64,000 nucleotides of DNA, taken from Boletus sp. NGJ (Eukaryota; Basidiomycota; Agaricomycetes; Boletales; Boletaceae). The stretch is taken from positions 496,001 through 560,000 of the forward strand of contig JAGTXK010000073.1 in NCBI GenBank assembly GCA_019096195.1, written 5' to 3'. Each line of letters opens with the position of its first letter. The stretch's first letter is position 1. Below, one piece after another: positions 1 through 13,366 of the stretch. A program made the position numbers and the translations under genes. The notes below the pieces were generated by a model that saw only the letters and a program-made list of their open reading frames with translations, made no database searches and was not told the origin of the DNA.

Positions 1-2033
1 TCGTCTGTTGCAACAAAGAACCTGAAGGGGCCGTATCGTTATGGAGGAACAATGGTTGAATATGCACAAGTTATGGCTTACTTGTCCCCTTGTGCCGGTG
101 GCTCACGCTGAGGTATTGAAGTGTCAGGGGTAATACCCGGGATGGAGTACGCAGTATGACGATGCTCCGACTGAAGTAACTTCCGGCCTTCGTCAAGGTG
201 CTGCATGACTCGTTGGTGACCTTCATGTGAATTTCCCCAGGCCCAACCGACGTCTACGACTTCAGACTGATGGATCAACGAAATGTCCTAAATCAGATCA
301 TACACCTACAGTCTCCTCGACGGATGTGGGAGGCCATCCATTGCCGTCCGTTGTTAATCGCAGACATGCGGAAGTCTAATTTCCTCGCGAGCTCGTACAC
401 CTTGTCAAGGGGGACAACATGATGCACCACCAAGTCCTGGAACAACTCTCGCATTGATCGAGTGGTAAAGCGCATTTGACCCTGGATAAGATCGTGAAAG
501 TTCAGTCCGACGCTTAGAACAGCAGATATCCGAATACCAACAGGCTTTCGGTAAAGATGAGTCTCGCCTGCAAGTACAACAACATCGGCATCCACATGAC
601 GATAGTCCTCGATAAAACCACGTATGCTGGTCCTCTGTGCCACCTGTCGCATGGGCATAACAACATGCTTCACGAAGTCCATCCCTGCGCTATACCAAGT
701 TAGAAATAGCGTTCCGAGAAAAAGGTGCTTGGACACTTACGCGCCTTGGAAGGTATATAGGACCTCCCAGCCGTTCTGATTCAAGACCTCTTCTATGAAT
801 TCATCACTCTCCAAGTTGGGCGGAGCTGCGCCAACCGACTCGGGCATTTGAACAACCAAGTCTCGAACAGCACTTTGCGCTTCCTCCCACTCGACTACAT
901 TCTTGTCGAGGAGCAAGCTTTTGAGTAACAGCTGAGCTGTGTCACTGTCACGATTCTCCCAGCGGCTTGCCTGGACAACGCTCGAATTTCCAGCTGTCCA
1001 GCCACCGCGCTCTTTCATAGTGTCGGGTACCGTGTCGACGCGCGTGACTTCTGAGTCGTACCAAGCATTCTCGATTACAAAAAGAGTCGGTTTTCCGAGT
1101 GTACGGTCACCATGTGACACGTACGGATTTGGAGGCTGGTAATAGGCACTGCGGTTCCAGTATCCACTCGTTGTCTCAAGTGCCGAGGGTAATTCGGCGT
1201 ATTTGAGATACTCCGCAGTGGTGATGACTGGTTGAAATCGTCTCAACTGGGTGATATTGATCATCATTTGGATAGGTATCTGCCAGCCCATTTGTTGCTC
1301 AATCGGAAGCTCGCGCCAGTTGTCCCAGCCAACCATGTCTCCTTTGTTCAGCATCGGGGCTTCGTCTGCACAAACAGAACTGGCGGGGGAATGAGGTATT
1401 ATCGGGAGACTATCAAATGACATACATTTCATATGCACATGAGCGAGCATAGACAAAGGAGGGGAGGATCAGGGTGCGATTCAAAAGCCTGGCTTGAAAT
1501 GCAGCAGCTTCTATGATATAACGAACCTGGAAGAGTTATAAGAACAAGAGAAGACCAAATCAGAGAAGAGGACATGCGTTATTCCAGCCTAAGCCGAGGC
1601 TGTAGTCCCGTGTATAGAAGCCTCTGGTCTGCGAAACCATTGCTTTTATCTCTTCTATGGACAAGTGTTCTTTGAAAAAATCTGTGGCTGGTACATAGGT
1701 TGGAGTATGTGGTGACGGGGAAGTATCCAGAATGTGTTCTATTGCAGTAGAAGTGGCCGAAGATATTGAACCCTCCGGGGATATCTCGGGCGAAGCAACG
1801 TCTGGCCGTTTCGATGCAAAGGTAACTTGGAGATCGAAAGTTCGAGTTGCACCAACGACGACAACCATGGCAAAAACTAATAGGATGAAAAGATTACCCC
1901 TTCTGACAAGGGTATATTTGACAGGTGGAGGACTGCGATCTGGTGTAGGCAGTAGCGGGGAATAACGAGCACTGAATGTTGGCCACATGGCGCCGCAGGG
2001 ATAGAAAGCGTGTTCAGAGAAGATGCAACCCAC
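1..2033 (-). CDS. GDP-fucose protein O-fucosyltransferase-like type II membrane protein (partial, runs off left edge)
   Basis: Six exons can be rebuilt on the minus strand: 1578-2033 (or from the second ATG at 1991), 1426-1526, 741-1379, 310-689, 82-259 and 1-21, with the rest beyond the window. The N-terminus is short and basic, followed by a hydrophobic anchor (LFILLVFAMVVVVGA), as in Golgi glycosyltransferases. Three landmarks match the O-fucosyltransferase (GT-B) fold: GLGWNNVRYIIEAA near the start, HIRRGDFVDVGW across the exon 4/5 junction, and FFVATDE at the left edge. The first intron appears to use a GC donor (AAC|GCATGT), because only that splice restores WNN-VRYIIE. By family knowledge it would transfer fucose or a related sugar from a nucleotide donor in the secretory pathway; the acceptor is unknown. 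Fungal members are poorly characterised, so the substrate is inference. Confidence 0.8.
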
Positions 2034-2396
2034 CAGGGGCTCGGAGGGAGGTTGAAAGCGGCGGGAGAGCCCGGAATCAGTGGTTTTGGGAGGGATGAAG
2101 AACGGAATTCTCGCCTATAAGTACCCGAGGATTCAACATTAATTGGAATCCGACCCGGCGCGATAGTGGTAACACTTCAACCGCGTGACACTGGAATCTT
2201 TACCAAAGACCGACTGTTAACCAGGACAACATTTAAAGACCCGTTCGATCATATCTCGACCGCAAATACAATCAAGGTTTGATCCGAGCTCTCACAACCA
2301 AACGGAGCACGAGAACAACCGATACTTTGCAGGTGCATATTTGTAGTCTAGATGTAGGCAGAAGGTCACGTAAAAATGGAGAGGATCCTCCTTCCT
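2034..2396. other. Intergenic spacer, about 360 bp
   Basis: This stretch lies between the start of the O-fucosyltransferase-like gene and the stop of IDI1, both on the minus strand. It should hold the promoter of the former and the 3' end of the latter. I see no conserved coding frame, repeat or clear regulatory palindrome in it. Confidence 0.6.
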
Positions 2397-3537
<1,141 letters not shown>

Positions 3538-6500
3538 CTATATGATGCGGATGTCAATCCGTCCGTACGGTTCCTCCTGGTTCACCTGTAGGAGGTCCTT
3601 GGTCGCAAGAACTACAAGGAATGCACGTTCAGTGGATCGACCAGGTCGGAGCGTACACTCACCAAGACAATGGTACAGTGCAGCAGCCGCGACACGCGCA
3701 GTGCTGGTTGCCGTTGGGACGACATCGTCGAATACAAGATACTGCGTACTTGGAAGTGACATATACTGCATCTTTGCATACCTAAGACTCAAGTCAGGAC
3801 CACACCTCTCGCAGCTACACAGCGCTGACAACGGACTCCAGAAAGTTGTACGAGTTCTTCTCGAGAGCTACACGATTCGCCTCAGACTGCCGCGATTCGG
3901 GGACGAGGTTGTCTCCGGGAACTATAGGCAAAATTTGGTAAGCACAGGCGAGGATATCCAACTCATGGTGCACCATCAAATATGAAATCATCATCGCTCT
4001 GGATCATGGGCAACATCACTGCCGGTGACCCAACACCGGCTTGAAGATTCCCAGGGAGGCTGGGCAGAGAACTGCCCCTTCGGCTTGCGGAACTTCCTCG
4101 AAGCCTGGCATCCGCATGCTCAACGCTCATCCGATCGCTGGTGAGTTGTTGTATTCCTCCTTCACGGGCAGAAATCGAGGAGCTACTGCCCGCCATATCC
4201 CACGGAAATAGAGCACTGCGTTGCGAATGAAAGGTGTCCGATACGACGTCGACGCCTAAATTGTCCCCGAAAGCGGGCGGTGGATGAGAGGCACGGCGGG
4301 CTTGTCCAGGTTCCTGACAACAGATCAGAGCACATCAGAAACGCAAATATCGAAGCAACCTCTGAAGAGCGCAGTTTTTTTGCATCGGGAGTATAGTCAT
4401 CCACATCCCTCCAATTCGCTGTGGCGACATAAATATTAGTATCAGAAAGCGAATGAAGGTTCTGAGTACGCCAGACCATCTATGTCGTAATTAAAGTCGA
4501 ACATATCACCACCACCCATCGGTGCAGAAGCTTCCTGATCAGCACGCCAGTTCTCGGCGGGCAACATAGATACATCTTCCTGATCTCTTATGTGTGGTTT
4601 CGATGGAGATATGGCTACTTTCCGGCGCTTCTGGCGGGGGGTACCGTCTTCTGAGCAGTTAGGAAGCATACACATACCATCTATGACACATTACCCAGAC
4701 GTTGTGGCTCCACGAAGAGACCAGATCGAGCCTCGACATGCACCTTGAAGCGGTCAACCCAGAAGTCAATCAATTCTTTGGCGTGCACTAGTGGAGCTCA
4801 GCTTTACTTTTTGGCTCTCGCTCTCGATGGCTTACCGCAACCGGGAGCATCCCATAACAAACTATGAATCAGATCAGCTTGCCTTTTTTCGAATCTCTTG
4901 AACTCTAATCCGCATCGAATGTTGTTTTGCTTGTTCAGATAATACATGCGAGTGGCCTCCAAACAAACGAGGTTTGTAAGGCAAGTAAATCGAGTTGCTG
5001 ACACGCACCTTGAGTTCCTCGTCTGTAAGCTCTGTCCTGACATCCAGCATAAGTCTCGCACGTTTGGTCTTTCTTAACGTGGCCCCGTTATTTTCTGGCC
5101 GGATTAGCCCTTCATACGCATGCTGTATGGCCAACTCGACCGGTGGAGAACGTGAGGCATGCGCAACCGCCTGAAAGTCGATCGACTTTGTTGTGCCAGC
5201 GAGGGAAGGCGAAAGGGGATATTCGACTACGGTCTCAGGTGAGTTGTTGTTATCAACTGGGGTGCAAGTGGTACGATACTCTCACCTGACTCGATATGCG
5301 GGTCTTGGATTGAATCGATTAGGAAATGTGTCTGGGGAATCTGTGCAACCTGGTCGAGCCCATCAAATAGTGCCATCCCGTCATCCAAATCCCCGTTGTC
5401 GAAGTCCATACCAAAGGGTTCTTCAAGTCGAGTCTCTATAACGCTCCTTCCTGGCGTCAGCCCGAGTCAAAAGTTATGAAGAGAGAGTTACCGTGCAGCG
5501 TTCTCCTCGATTGGACTAGCCCCCCATCCTTCTCCCAGCTCTCTGACAAGATCATCCCCGACCCCCTCCCCGATATCCATCCCATCAAATGTATCATCAA
5601 AACCAAAACCTCCGGTCTGAGAAGACGAAAGCCTCATCGTCCCGCTCCCTCCAAAAGATGCATCAAATGAATTCGCAAGTAGAAAATCGTGATTCTCTGG
5701 CAGGGTGCACGCGGTTGCACGGAGGAGTTCCGAATTTTGGGGTAGAGTGGATGACGTTGCAGCTTTCCCTTTCGTTTTCACCGATGTGGGGTGATAGTCG
5801 TTGTCCGAGTCATCTTCGACAACCTTGTCGCCTGTTATGATGAATGGTCAAGGACGCAAACGATGTATTTGACTTGCAGGACGTACCTCCGAGGTTTAGG
5901 TATTCATCCCAATTCTGAAAGAGTGGCTAGAATTTTTGTGCGCAGACTTTGGGAGTCACTTACTATGACCATAGCATCAAATTCCATGGAGAGTGCAGCC
6001 CTTGGATCGGCTCGCAGAGTCACCGCAGACGACCTAAGAATTGGTGTAGCAAACAAATTTATGCATGAAGAACCGAGACTGACTTTACGCTCGGTTGTGC
6101 CATTTGAAGTTGACCTTCTGAAGATGTCATCGATCGAAGTTCGTGCTCGACTCGTTTGAGAGAATTGAAGCACGTTGTCACATCTGACATGAAAATGTCT
6201 TGTTTCACTGCCCAATTGTTAACTCCAGTTCTGTTTTTTCAGCACACCCTACCTCTGTATACACTGGAAATAGGAGAATGAGACGTTTCCAATAAGTTGT
6301 TCACTGTGGCTACCCACCGAGCAGCACCAACCAATAAATTAGAGGAGAGGCGGAGGGCGAGGGGCTCGGCTGGCGTGGCGATTAGTCGACATAACTGGGA
6401 AATGTCAGCAGTCATCACGGAACGTTTGGGCAGCTTCTTGAAGGCGGATTTAGACCCAAGTGTAGCAGCAAGCCTGCGCATATAGCCATCAGTTTCTCTC

Positions 6501-6590
6501 AAACCCAGGTCACAGCGACCAAGGGGATAATTACCACAGAAGACCAAAACCGCTGTCTCTCTTTGACAGCAGGTCTGGAGAGAAAAACAT
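3538..6590 (-). CDS. REC8: Meiotic cohesin kleisin Rec8
   Basis: This is the alpha-kleisin that closes the meiotic cohesin ring between the SMC1 and SMC3 heads and is cleaved by separase. The N-terminus, joined from exons 6535-6590, 6318-6473, 6253-6263, 6084-6207, 5964-6033 and 5887-5914, reads MFFSPDLLSKRDSGFGLLWL, then LPKRSVMTADISQLCRLI, PLALRLSSNLLVGAARVYRV, KQDIFMSDVTTCFNSL and TLRADPRAALSMEFDAM. This is the classical kleisin N-terminal domain that contacts the SMC3 neck. Exon 3 is only 11 nt. The middle is acidic and low in complexity. A KTKRARLMLDVRTELTDEEL segment lies near 5000-5100. The C-terminal winged helix that binds SMC1 ends the gene (LATKDLLQVNQEEPYGRIDI). GSGTMRLSSSQTGGFGFDD near 5600 is typical of Rec8 rather than mitotic Rad21. 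The 3' half exon borders were not all resolved. Confidence 0.93.
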
Positions 6591-6794
6591 GGCGACTCCG
6601 GGCTGCTAAGGCGAAATCAGTGCGTTTATTAGGGCATGCAAACTGGGCGGAGGAACGGGACGGTGTCTCGGGAATGGACAACTTGTATGCGATTGCGAAG
6701 TCGTCAGTTGGAAGGACCAGAAACCAAGCGCGAAGACCGTTTGATTGAAACGAGAAGTGGTATAAATATTGACCTATCGAGATAAATATTAATG
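6591..6794. other. Short intergenic spacer upstream of REC8
   Basis: About 200 bp between the REC8 start and the stop of the GRAMD4-like gene. It holds an AT-rich patch with two AAATATT-type stretches at about 6762-6790 that could serve as a TATA-like element for REC8. Otherwise nothing is seen. Confidence 0.4.
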
Positions 6795-8888
6795 TCACAC
6801 CCTTAACCAACGTCCCTCATCAGACCCGACGAGTCTGGCGAACAGCTCATCGCGGTCCCCCACCCAGTGGAACCTTTCCTCTCTTTCCTCTGCCTCCATC
6901 AACTCTTCTGGAGCCCATGTGATGGAGATACCTTTCATAAGGCCACATTTCCTCACACCCCGCAATCGGTCACGGGGCATGGCTAGCCTTGCCTGAGTTC
7001 TCGCGAGGGATGTGAAAAACAGGGTGGAAGATGTCAGTGTGATCAATCCTGGGGAAGAAGCGTATTGTGCCAAGAATGCTAATCAAGAACATTCAGCGTG
7101 AGATAGAAAGCACGAAAAAAGTAGCATACTGTGTGCATCCTCCGTTCCTGAACGGTAGATGGAAACTGTTTCCCCCGAAATTTGGTTTCGCGAAGTCTAC
7201 GTTAGTGCGGCTGAGCCGGCGTTGATATGGTCATGAATGTCTGCAGGCTACGGACCTGGGTTGACAAGAATCGTCTGCCTCCTTCTACGAACAACTTGCC
7301 GCGCGCGACCCGTTCACCCCACTTCTTCCAATTTATGCTGTCATCCTCAGACGACTGAACCTCGTGGGGTGTGAGGCTATCCGTGCTTGCAGAGGCGCTG
7401 GATGCACGACGTGATTGGTTACGCAGCGAAGCTATGCCAACATCTTGCCCTGTTGCAATACGTCGGGCGATCAACTCCATGGCAAAATCAGTATCAGTGG
7501 GTGCATCGCGAAGCAGGAGTGATACTCTGGAATGCAGACATGAAGCTACTGATACATCGGAAATAATTGCACCTGCCGTGTTCTATCTGCTCGCGGAAGA
7601 GCCGCGATGACGGGTGTGACATGCCAAAATAGCATGCCTCCAAACCAGTAAACCAGCTTAGCGATGTACTGCGCCGGGAGGACAAGAGTGCCAAAACCGA
7701 CAACAATCAAAAGCTTCCAGGGTAATCAGCGAGGCAAATAACTGGAGGTCACCGGTGACTCACAAGCAAATAGCGGCGGGACACATCTCGGCGACGCCAG
7801 GTAAAGATACTATACACCATTCAGGATGAACATGGGTTTCATCGTCAGACAGACATTACTTTTTGACCCGTTCGTGAAAATCAGCCAGCTCATTCAGAGC
7901 AAACAACATATCACGTTTGAAGTTTTCTTCATCGTAAGTTCCGGTTGAGCGAACAGATGTAACTGCAGAGTCGTTAGGGTCCATTCAGAATTTTGTCTGC
8001 GTCCTTTACTACAGGCTTTGCTTTACCTTTTTCCTCCGATTTGTATAGCTTGAAAAGGCGCCACATCTCGATCGGTCCGAGTGTCGTGACGGAAAGTTGT
8101 TGTTGAACTGCCTCCCCAAACTTGAGTGCTCGCGCAGTGTCTCGGCGCCGGTCCTGCAGTTCTTTGAGGCTAGGGAAAGCCGATAGACGACGTCGGAGAA
8201 GACCAAACACGATCCGGAATACGAGAGCAGGAAGAAGTAGATTATAAAACCACAGTAACCAGAACGTCTTGAGATATGAGCAACGGAGCAGATCAACCTT
8301 CAAATCAAAACATACTATACAATGTCTCAGACTTCGCTGGTAATCTTTCCACACAGCCAGATGTGCTAGATCCAGTAAAAACGCTTGATATGGTGGAAAC
8401 AATGCCAAGTAGAGTCGTTGGATGGTTAGACCCAGACGTTTGAGGGTGAACGTGGGCGTGACAATTGTAGATGGGGGTAGATGTGGCAAAAGATAGTTCT
8501 GTCGGGTTCAGGAGAAGAAAAACATCCATCTCCGAGATGACTCACATATGCGATACGTTCTGAAAGTGAACGGTCAGTGGGACGGCGAGGGAGCGGAGGA
8601 GCCGAAGTTCTTCTCCCTGTCGCGGTATCAAGACTATCCACTAAATGGGAATCCGTAGGTTCTGTGCTGGCCGTACCGGTGGAGAGTCTAACTTCTGTAA
8701 CATACTGAGAGGGGTTTGTACCAGCGGTGTGTCCGTTTCGAAGTAGAACGCACTGCTGAGAATAAAGATATGAATCGCTCGACCTCTTCTTCATCATATA
8801 GCTGTCGCAGTTGAGCTTCAGACAAAGCCTGAGGGTCATTCTCAGGAGACAGAAACGTATCAAGGGGATCTTGTCTGAGCTCAGGCAT
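6795..8888 (-). CDS. GRAM-domain membrane protein, GRAMD4-like
   Basis: The gene reads from MPELRQDPLDTFLSPENDPQ at 8888 to a stop at 6795-6797, in several exons. The order of parts is: an acidic N-terminus with a short helix rich in E and R; a region with paired hydrophobic helices (LKTFWLLWFYNLLLPALVFR near 8250, and WFGGMLFWHVTPVIAAL near 7640); a serine-rich linker containing AMELIARRIATGQDVGIASL; and a C-terminal GRAM fold (GLITLTSSTLFFTSL, then GISITWAPEELMEAE). Membrane helices in the middle with a C-terminal GRAM domain match the GRAMD4 family, which in animals sits on mitochondria and the ER. A role in membrane contact or lipid sensing is inference. The start lies 180 bp from the divergent INCENP start, so the two genes share a promoter. 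Exon borders were only partly resolved. Confidence 0.72.
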
Positions 8889-8973
8889 GGATAGTTGTCA
8901 AGACGTCTTGTTTTCACTGCAGCGCAGTGCGCACGCCAATAACACACATATTGTGGCGGTGTAGTTTCATCCG

Positions 8974-8983
8974 ATCACGTGAT
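8974..8983. promoter_or_regulatory. Palindromic E-box ATCACGTGAT in a divergent promoter
   Basis: A perfect 10-bp palindrome with a CACGTG core. It lies exactly midway between the divergent start codons at 8888 and 9069, with 85 bp between the palindrome and each ATG. RTCACRTGAY is the known site of the bHLH factor Cbf1, and Pho4-type factors also bind CACGTG. The site recurs at 13193-13202 and, with one change, at 47573-47582. Function here is inferred from position and symmetry. Confidence 0.55.
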
Positions 8984-9068
8984 AACCGCGACCGGTTTTG
9001 TGTGCTCGTGTTTGTCGTCACCTTTCCAGCAAGAACCACGCGCAGTCGTCAACACGGTGCGATTGACT

Positions 9069-12000
9069 ATGGCGAATACTGACCCGAAAGACAGTGGGGT
9101 CCATGCCTGGATGGCCTCAGTGCGAACGTCCATGGCCAATGATCCTTGTCGCCAGTTATTCGAGGATCAGCTCCAGACCCATGCCTTCATCTTCCTCGAT
9201 GATTATCTCGAACATATTCTCGCCGGCCAAAAGCAAGCGTAAGTTCTGACTCTCTACTGCTCTGGGATTACCACTGAGCTTTCGGTCCGATAGCATAATC
9301 GAACTTGTAAAGACACCGGGTCGCAAAAAGAACATTCCTCGTAGAACCAGAGCAGCTACCGCGGCGGCTGCAAATGTGAAAAACGCTACATCGTTTTCAC
9401 TGGATGTAGGTTTTTTCCATTCATGTGGACATCCTCTCATAACATTCCTAGGGCAACAACTCTACGATAGATGTCGTCCCCGTGAATAGCTTTCACAGAG
9501 CTCTGCTTGAGGTCAAGGAAAGATCTGCCCAGGATGCACTAGATCCGCGGAAGTCTTCAAGTGACTTACCTTCGACCTCAGATGGCTCAACAAAGCAGAT
9601 GCATGGACGGTCCAACTCTGCTCAGGTTCCCGACATTCCTGAGATCACTGTTGCAATCGAGCTGGATCCACAGGCTGGCGCGATACCTCTTCAGCACTAT
9701 CCTAGAGATCTACCAAGTGAATCCTCAACACATTTCCCAACTTCTGAACGTGGTACTACACTATCTGTCATTGCAGAAGGAGACGAGTCACCCGAACGAA
9801 GCCACGCTAACAACCTTTCTTTGTTCACCATTGTTTCCAACCAAGAGGAATCACCTGAGATTATGCCTCGATTCCGCCATGGAGTGGCAGAGTCCCCTGC
9901 CGCTGAGAGGAACTCCGAAATTATCCCAATCGACTACGAGTCCCAGGAAGATCCTGCAGCATACGCGCGATCTTCAGCCCCCTTGTCTGTCAATGCCTGT
10001 CATCCCATCCCACTCGGTTCTCCTCGAGAAGTGCAATCCTCAGAAGCTCGAACAGGCAATCGCACAGAGCCGTTACCCTCCCAGGCTGTCATCCACTCTC
10101 CGAGCAATCATGAGAGGAACGCGTTCACAGCCCCTCTACCACTTGTCCCTGTATCGAACTCGATTCTGATCCCGCATACGATTTCCGTTCCATTGAATGA
10201 TTCATCGCCGAGGACGCTGGCTCATAAAAGTGGTACCGCAGGATTCCCGATGCTCCCTGCACCATCCCCTTTCCGTAAATCCATGCGTGTTGCACAAGAA
10301 GCACTAACTGGTTCCGCACTTGCGACTACCGCGCCTGCTCCGGCGCCACTTGGCAAGAGGACTTCTTGGTTGATGAAGGCACGCGAGGCTAAGGCAATGG
10401 AAGGAACGAACTCGTTACCCGGTACATCTGTGGCTGCAACTTTCCCCCGAGTATCGACTGCAGTTAAGCGAAAGAGTGGGGAGGTGTTTGGTGCACTCCC
10501 ACCCGGGCCCGAATGGGATAAGGATCAACGCAGGCCCAAGCTTGCCAAGTCCACTGAGGTTGACATCCTGATCTCTAAGGCGACCGAGAAGAACAACCAA
10601 CGTGACTCTCCTCCTGTACAAGGCGAACCAGTTACTCTGTCTTGCATTGCCGCCGCCATGCCGGTGGACCAGTCGGAATTCCATGCAATGAATGTAGACG
10701 AACAAACCACTTATCTGAATCCCGCAGAGGGAGGCTTTATTGATCTGTTCAAGCGTACCGTTGAAGGACTTGGAGCGCGCGCTGGTAAAAGCATGGGCAA
10801 GTCGCTGGGTGGTGCGGCGGTGGCTGCACTTGCCGAGGCACGAGCAGCCGCTGAAGCGAAGGTAGCTGAGCGGAACAAGGTTGACAGCGAGTCTAGCGAC
10901 TCCGAGGCACTTCGCGATGATGGTCTGCCCGACCAAGAACCCCTCGAGCCTCAAGCACAATCAGATGAATTTCCCTTTGTTCCCGTGCCTCGAGCTGGAG
11001 GGACTGGACGTCGACTTAGTCTCTCAGATCTGGCTCTAGATACTGTACAGCCCCATCAGCCTGAACTCTCAACGAAGACAGCCCGAGCAAAGGATGTAGG
11101 TACTCGAGTCAACAATGACGACGAGAGTATCTCTACTACCCCACCTGATTCGCCGCCATTCAAGGGAAGTGCAGGTTTTGTCAAGCCCGCGGGTCCGGTG
11201 TTCAACAAACCACCACCGCCACCCGTATTCATGCCGCCGGCTTCAAAACAACTCTCTGTCGTTTCCGGACATCCCAAAGAATTCTCATTCAATATCCCTT
11301 CAGGCCAACTCACGCTACCAGTCGCTATGTCCCTTGGTATTCCCGCTCGAATCGCCTCCCTCACCGATGGCATTCCTCCCCTTATTCAAGGAACATCACA
11401 AATGTCTGCGCAATCCTCACAATCCAGTATTTTCTCCGAGCCAGTTTTTGATAAACATGACGGAGTCCCTACGTGGGTCCCCTCCACGCAAGATACTTCG
11501 TACACCATTGATTCGCAAGCACGCGCGGGATGCGCAACAGCTGTCGTCGCTGATGATGATGATGATGATGATGATAGTTGGCCACTTGAGGAAAAACTCG
11601 CCGCTGCTGAACCAGGATGGAGACCATTTGACTTCAGCAACGTAGATAAGGAGGATACATGGAGTTCGCTTCCAACCGAAAGTCAAGGACCAACTAGGAT
11701 TCTTACACCAGGGAAGAATGGTGACGCTGTGCCTCTGCCCAATAACACAGATGTTGAAGTTGAGACAAACGATGAAGAAGTGGAACGAGAGCAAGAGGCT
11801 GTCGAGGTCTCGGACACTGAGCGCTCCGTCATGGAGGTCAGCGAACTTGAAGAGGTCGCTGAAACTAGAGTAGCCAGTCTCGATCGTGTAGAGGTGTGTA
11901 GTTTTGAATGTTTCCTAATTGTCTGCTTTACTCGACGATTGACTCGCATAATAGCCAACCGCTAGGGGTACAAGTCAAACTTCAATGACTTCCACTGCCT

Positions 12001-13120
12001 CTTCATCTCAGTCCCAAGCTGGCTTCTTCAGCCAAGCCACCAAACTTGTCAACAGTATGCTTGGCAGCAAGAAAGCTAAACCGGAGCTGAAAAGCTTACA
12101 ATTAGCTGCCGCTGCAGCCAAGAGGGTGGGTTTAAGTGACTGTTACATTTGATACTTATCCTCATCCCCTGTCTACAGCAACAAGAGGAAGCGGATAAGA
12201 AGACACAAAGGCTGAAGGACATGGAGGCTAGACGCCAGGTGGCCATCGCAAAGAAAGCGGAGGAGAGAACTCGACTTCTTGAGGAAGAAAAGAAGAGCAA
12301 AGAGGAGTTTGAGAAGCGGAAACGTGAAAGAGAAGAAAATACAGACCGGCGACCGCTCAAACATCCTGTTTCCACCAAAAAGGCCGAGGACGATGCCTCT
12401 AAGAAACGAAGGCTCGCCCCAGAGACAGAAAAGAAACCGGAAAGCAAGAAACCCCCTTTGAAAGACAAGAAGGATCTCGCACCCTCTACAAAGTTGGGTG
12501 TTACACCCGCCACAAAGCTTGCCGCTCAAAGGGGTGCAAAGGCTAGCACCACAGCCCTCGTGTCGTCTGCCGCGTATAATGCCACTCAGAATGCCCTGCC
12601 AGCTCCATCAGCTAAGCCGATCATCCCGGAGGCGAAGCCTTTCAAGGTAGTCCCTTCGTCTTTGAAGGGTAAGGCGAAGGCAAAGATTCAGGAGGACGAT
12701 ATGGGTGACAAACTTCCTTCTACTATGGTCCAGTCCCAGATGGCAGCTCGGGCCAAAGCGCAGATGCAAGCTGCCAAGCTGTCAACACCCGAAGTTCCGA
12801 GCGAGTCGATCGAGCTTCCAGATATTAATAGTGAATACTCTAACTCAGAAGATGAGGACCGGGTTCGGACGTTCGATCCACCAGGCTGGGCGCAGTCTCC
12901 GGAACTCCGTCAGGCGCTCCAGATGCAGAGTACTGTGAACCCGGATGATATCTTCGGGGGGATCCGACCATTGCGAATGGAGGAAATGTTCCGGACGAGG
13001 CACAGTCGGTTCAGAGCGCGGACGAGTTCTGCAAATTGGACCGGGTCAGACAGATTAACTGTTGAAGAGATTCGCGAGTATGAGCGACGAATGGGCTTTC
13101 AACAAACACGCGCGTCTTGA
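9069..13120 (+). CDS. SLI15: Inner centromere protein INCENP/Sli15 (chromosomal passenger complex scaffold)
   Basis: Exons 9069-9238, 9294-9405, 9452-11895, 11966-12125 and 12179-13120 join into one frame of 1,275 residues. INCENP anchors Aurora B kinase at centromeres and the spindle midzone and activates it. The C-terminal IN-box is clear: IELPDINSEYSNSEDED, then TFDPPGWAQSPELR, NPDDIFGGIRPLRMEEMF and RARTSSANWTGSDR. The TSS within RARTSSANW corresponds to the serines Aurora B phosphorylates. Before it lies a long single alpha-helix of K/E/R-rich repeats (about 12180-12350), as in other INCENPs. The central exon is long and probably disordered, with a run of nine aspartates near 11550. The exon 3 donor is best placed at GAG-GT|GTGTAG, because this phase joins the next exon. 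The start at 9069 is preferred over an upstream in-frame ATG at 8979, which would overlap the promoter palindrome. Confidence 0.92.
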
Positions 13121-13366
13121 ACGAGCTGACCCGGTAAATTATATGTATACATGTATCACTTTAAGTATTACAACTTGGGTAGAGGGAAATCTATCACGTG
13201 ATGTGAGATTTATTTGTTCGTGCATGGCATGTGGGGATACGGCGAAACAATTCTATCATAGACTCTATCATCTCTCACTCTTCAAGTTGTCCATAAAACG
13301 ATCGTCGTAGATTCTGGCCTATCCTGACTCTCATTCTCCTTCTTTTCGTCTTTACTTCCCTCAGCC
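13121..13366. other. Intergenic spacer between INCENP and DCP2
   Basis: About 250 bp. It carries an ATCACGTGAT palindrome at 13193-13202 (listed separately) and pyrimidine-rich stretches just before the DCP2 ATG. No coding signal. Confidence 0.5.
13193..13202. promoter_or_regulatory. Palindromic E-box ATCACGTGAT upstream of DCP2
   Basis: Identical to the palindrome at 8974-8983. It is about 165 bp upstream of the DCP2 start codon and about 75 bp past the INCENP stop. A bHLH (Cbf1/Pho4-type) site is the natural reading. Which neighbour it controls cannot be told from sequence. Confidence 0.45.

Noticed and set aside
9561-10169. 202-residue plus-strand frame within the INCENP exon
   Set aside because: It is an out-of-frame shadow of the large INCENP exon, with no homology.
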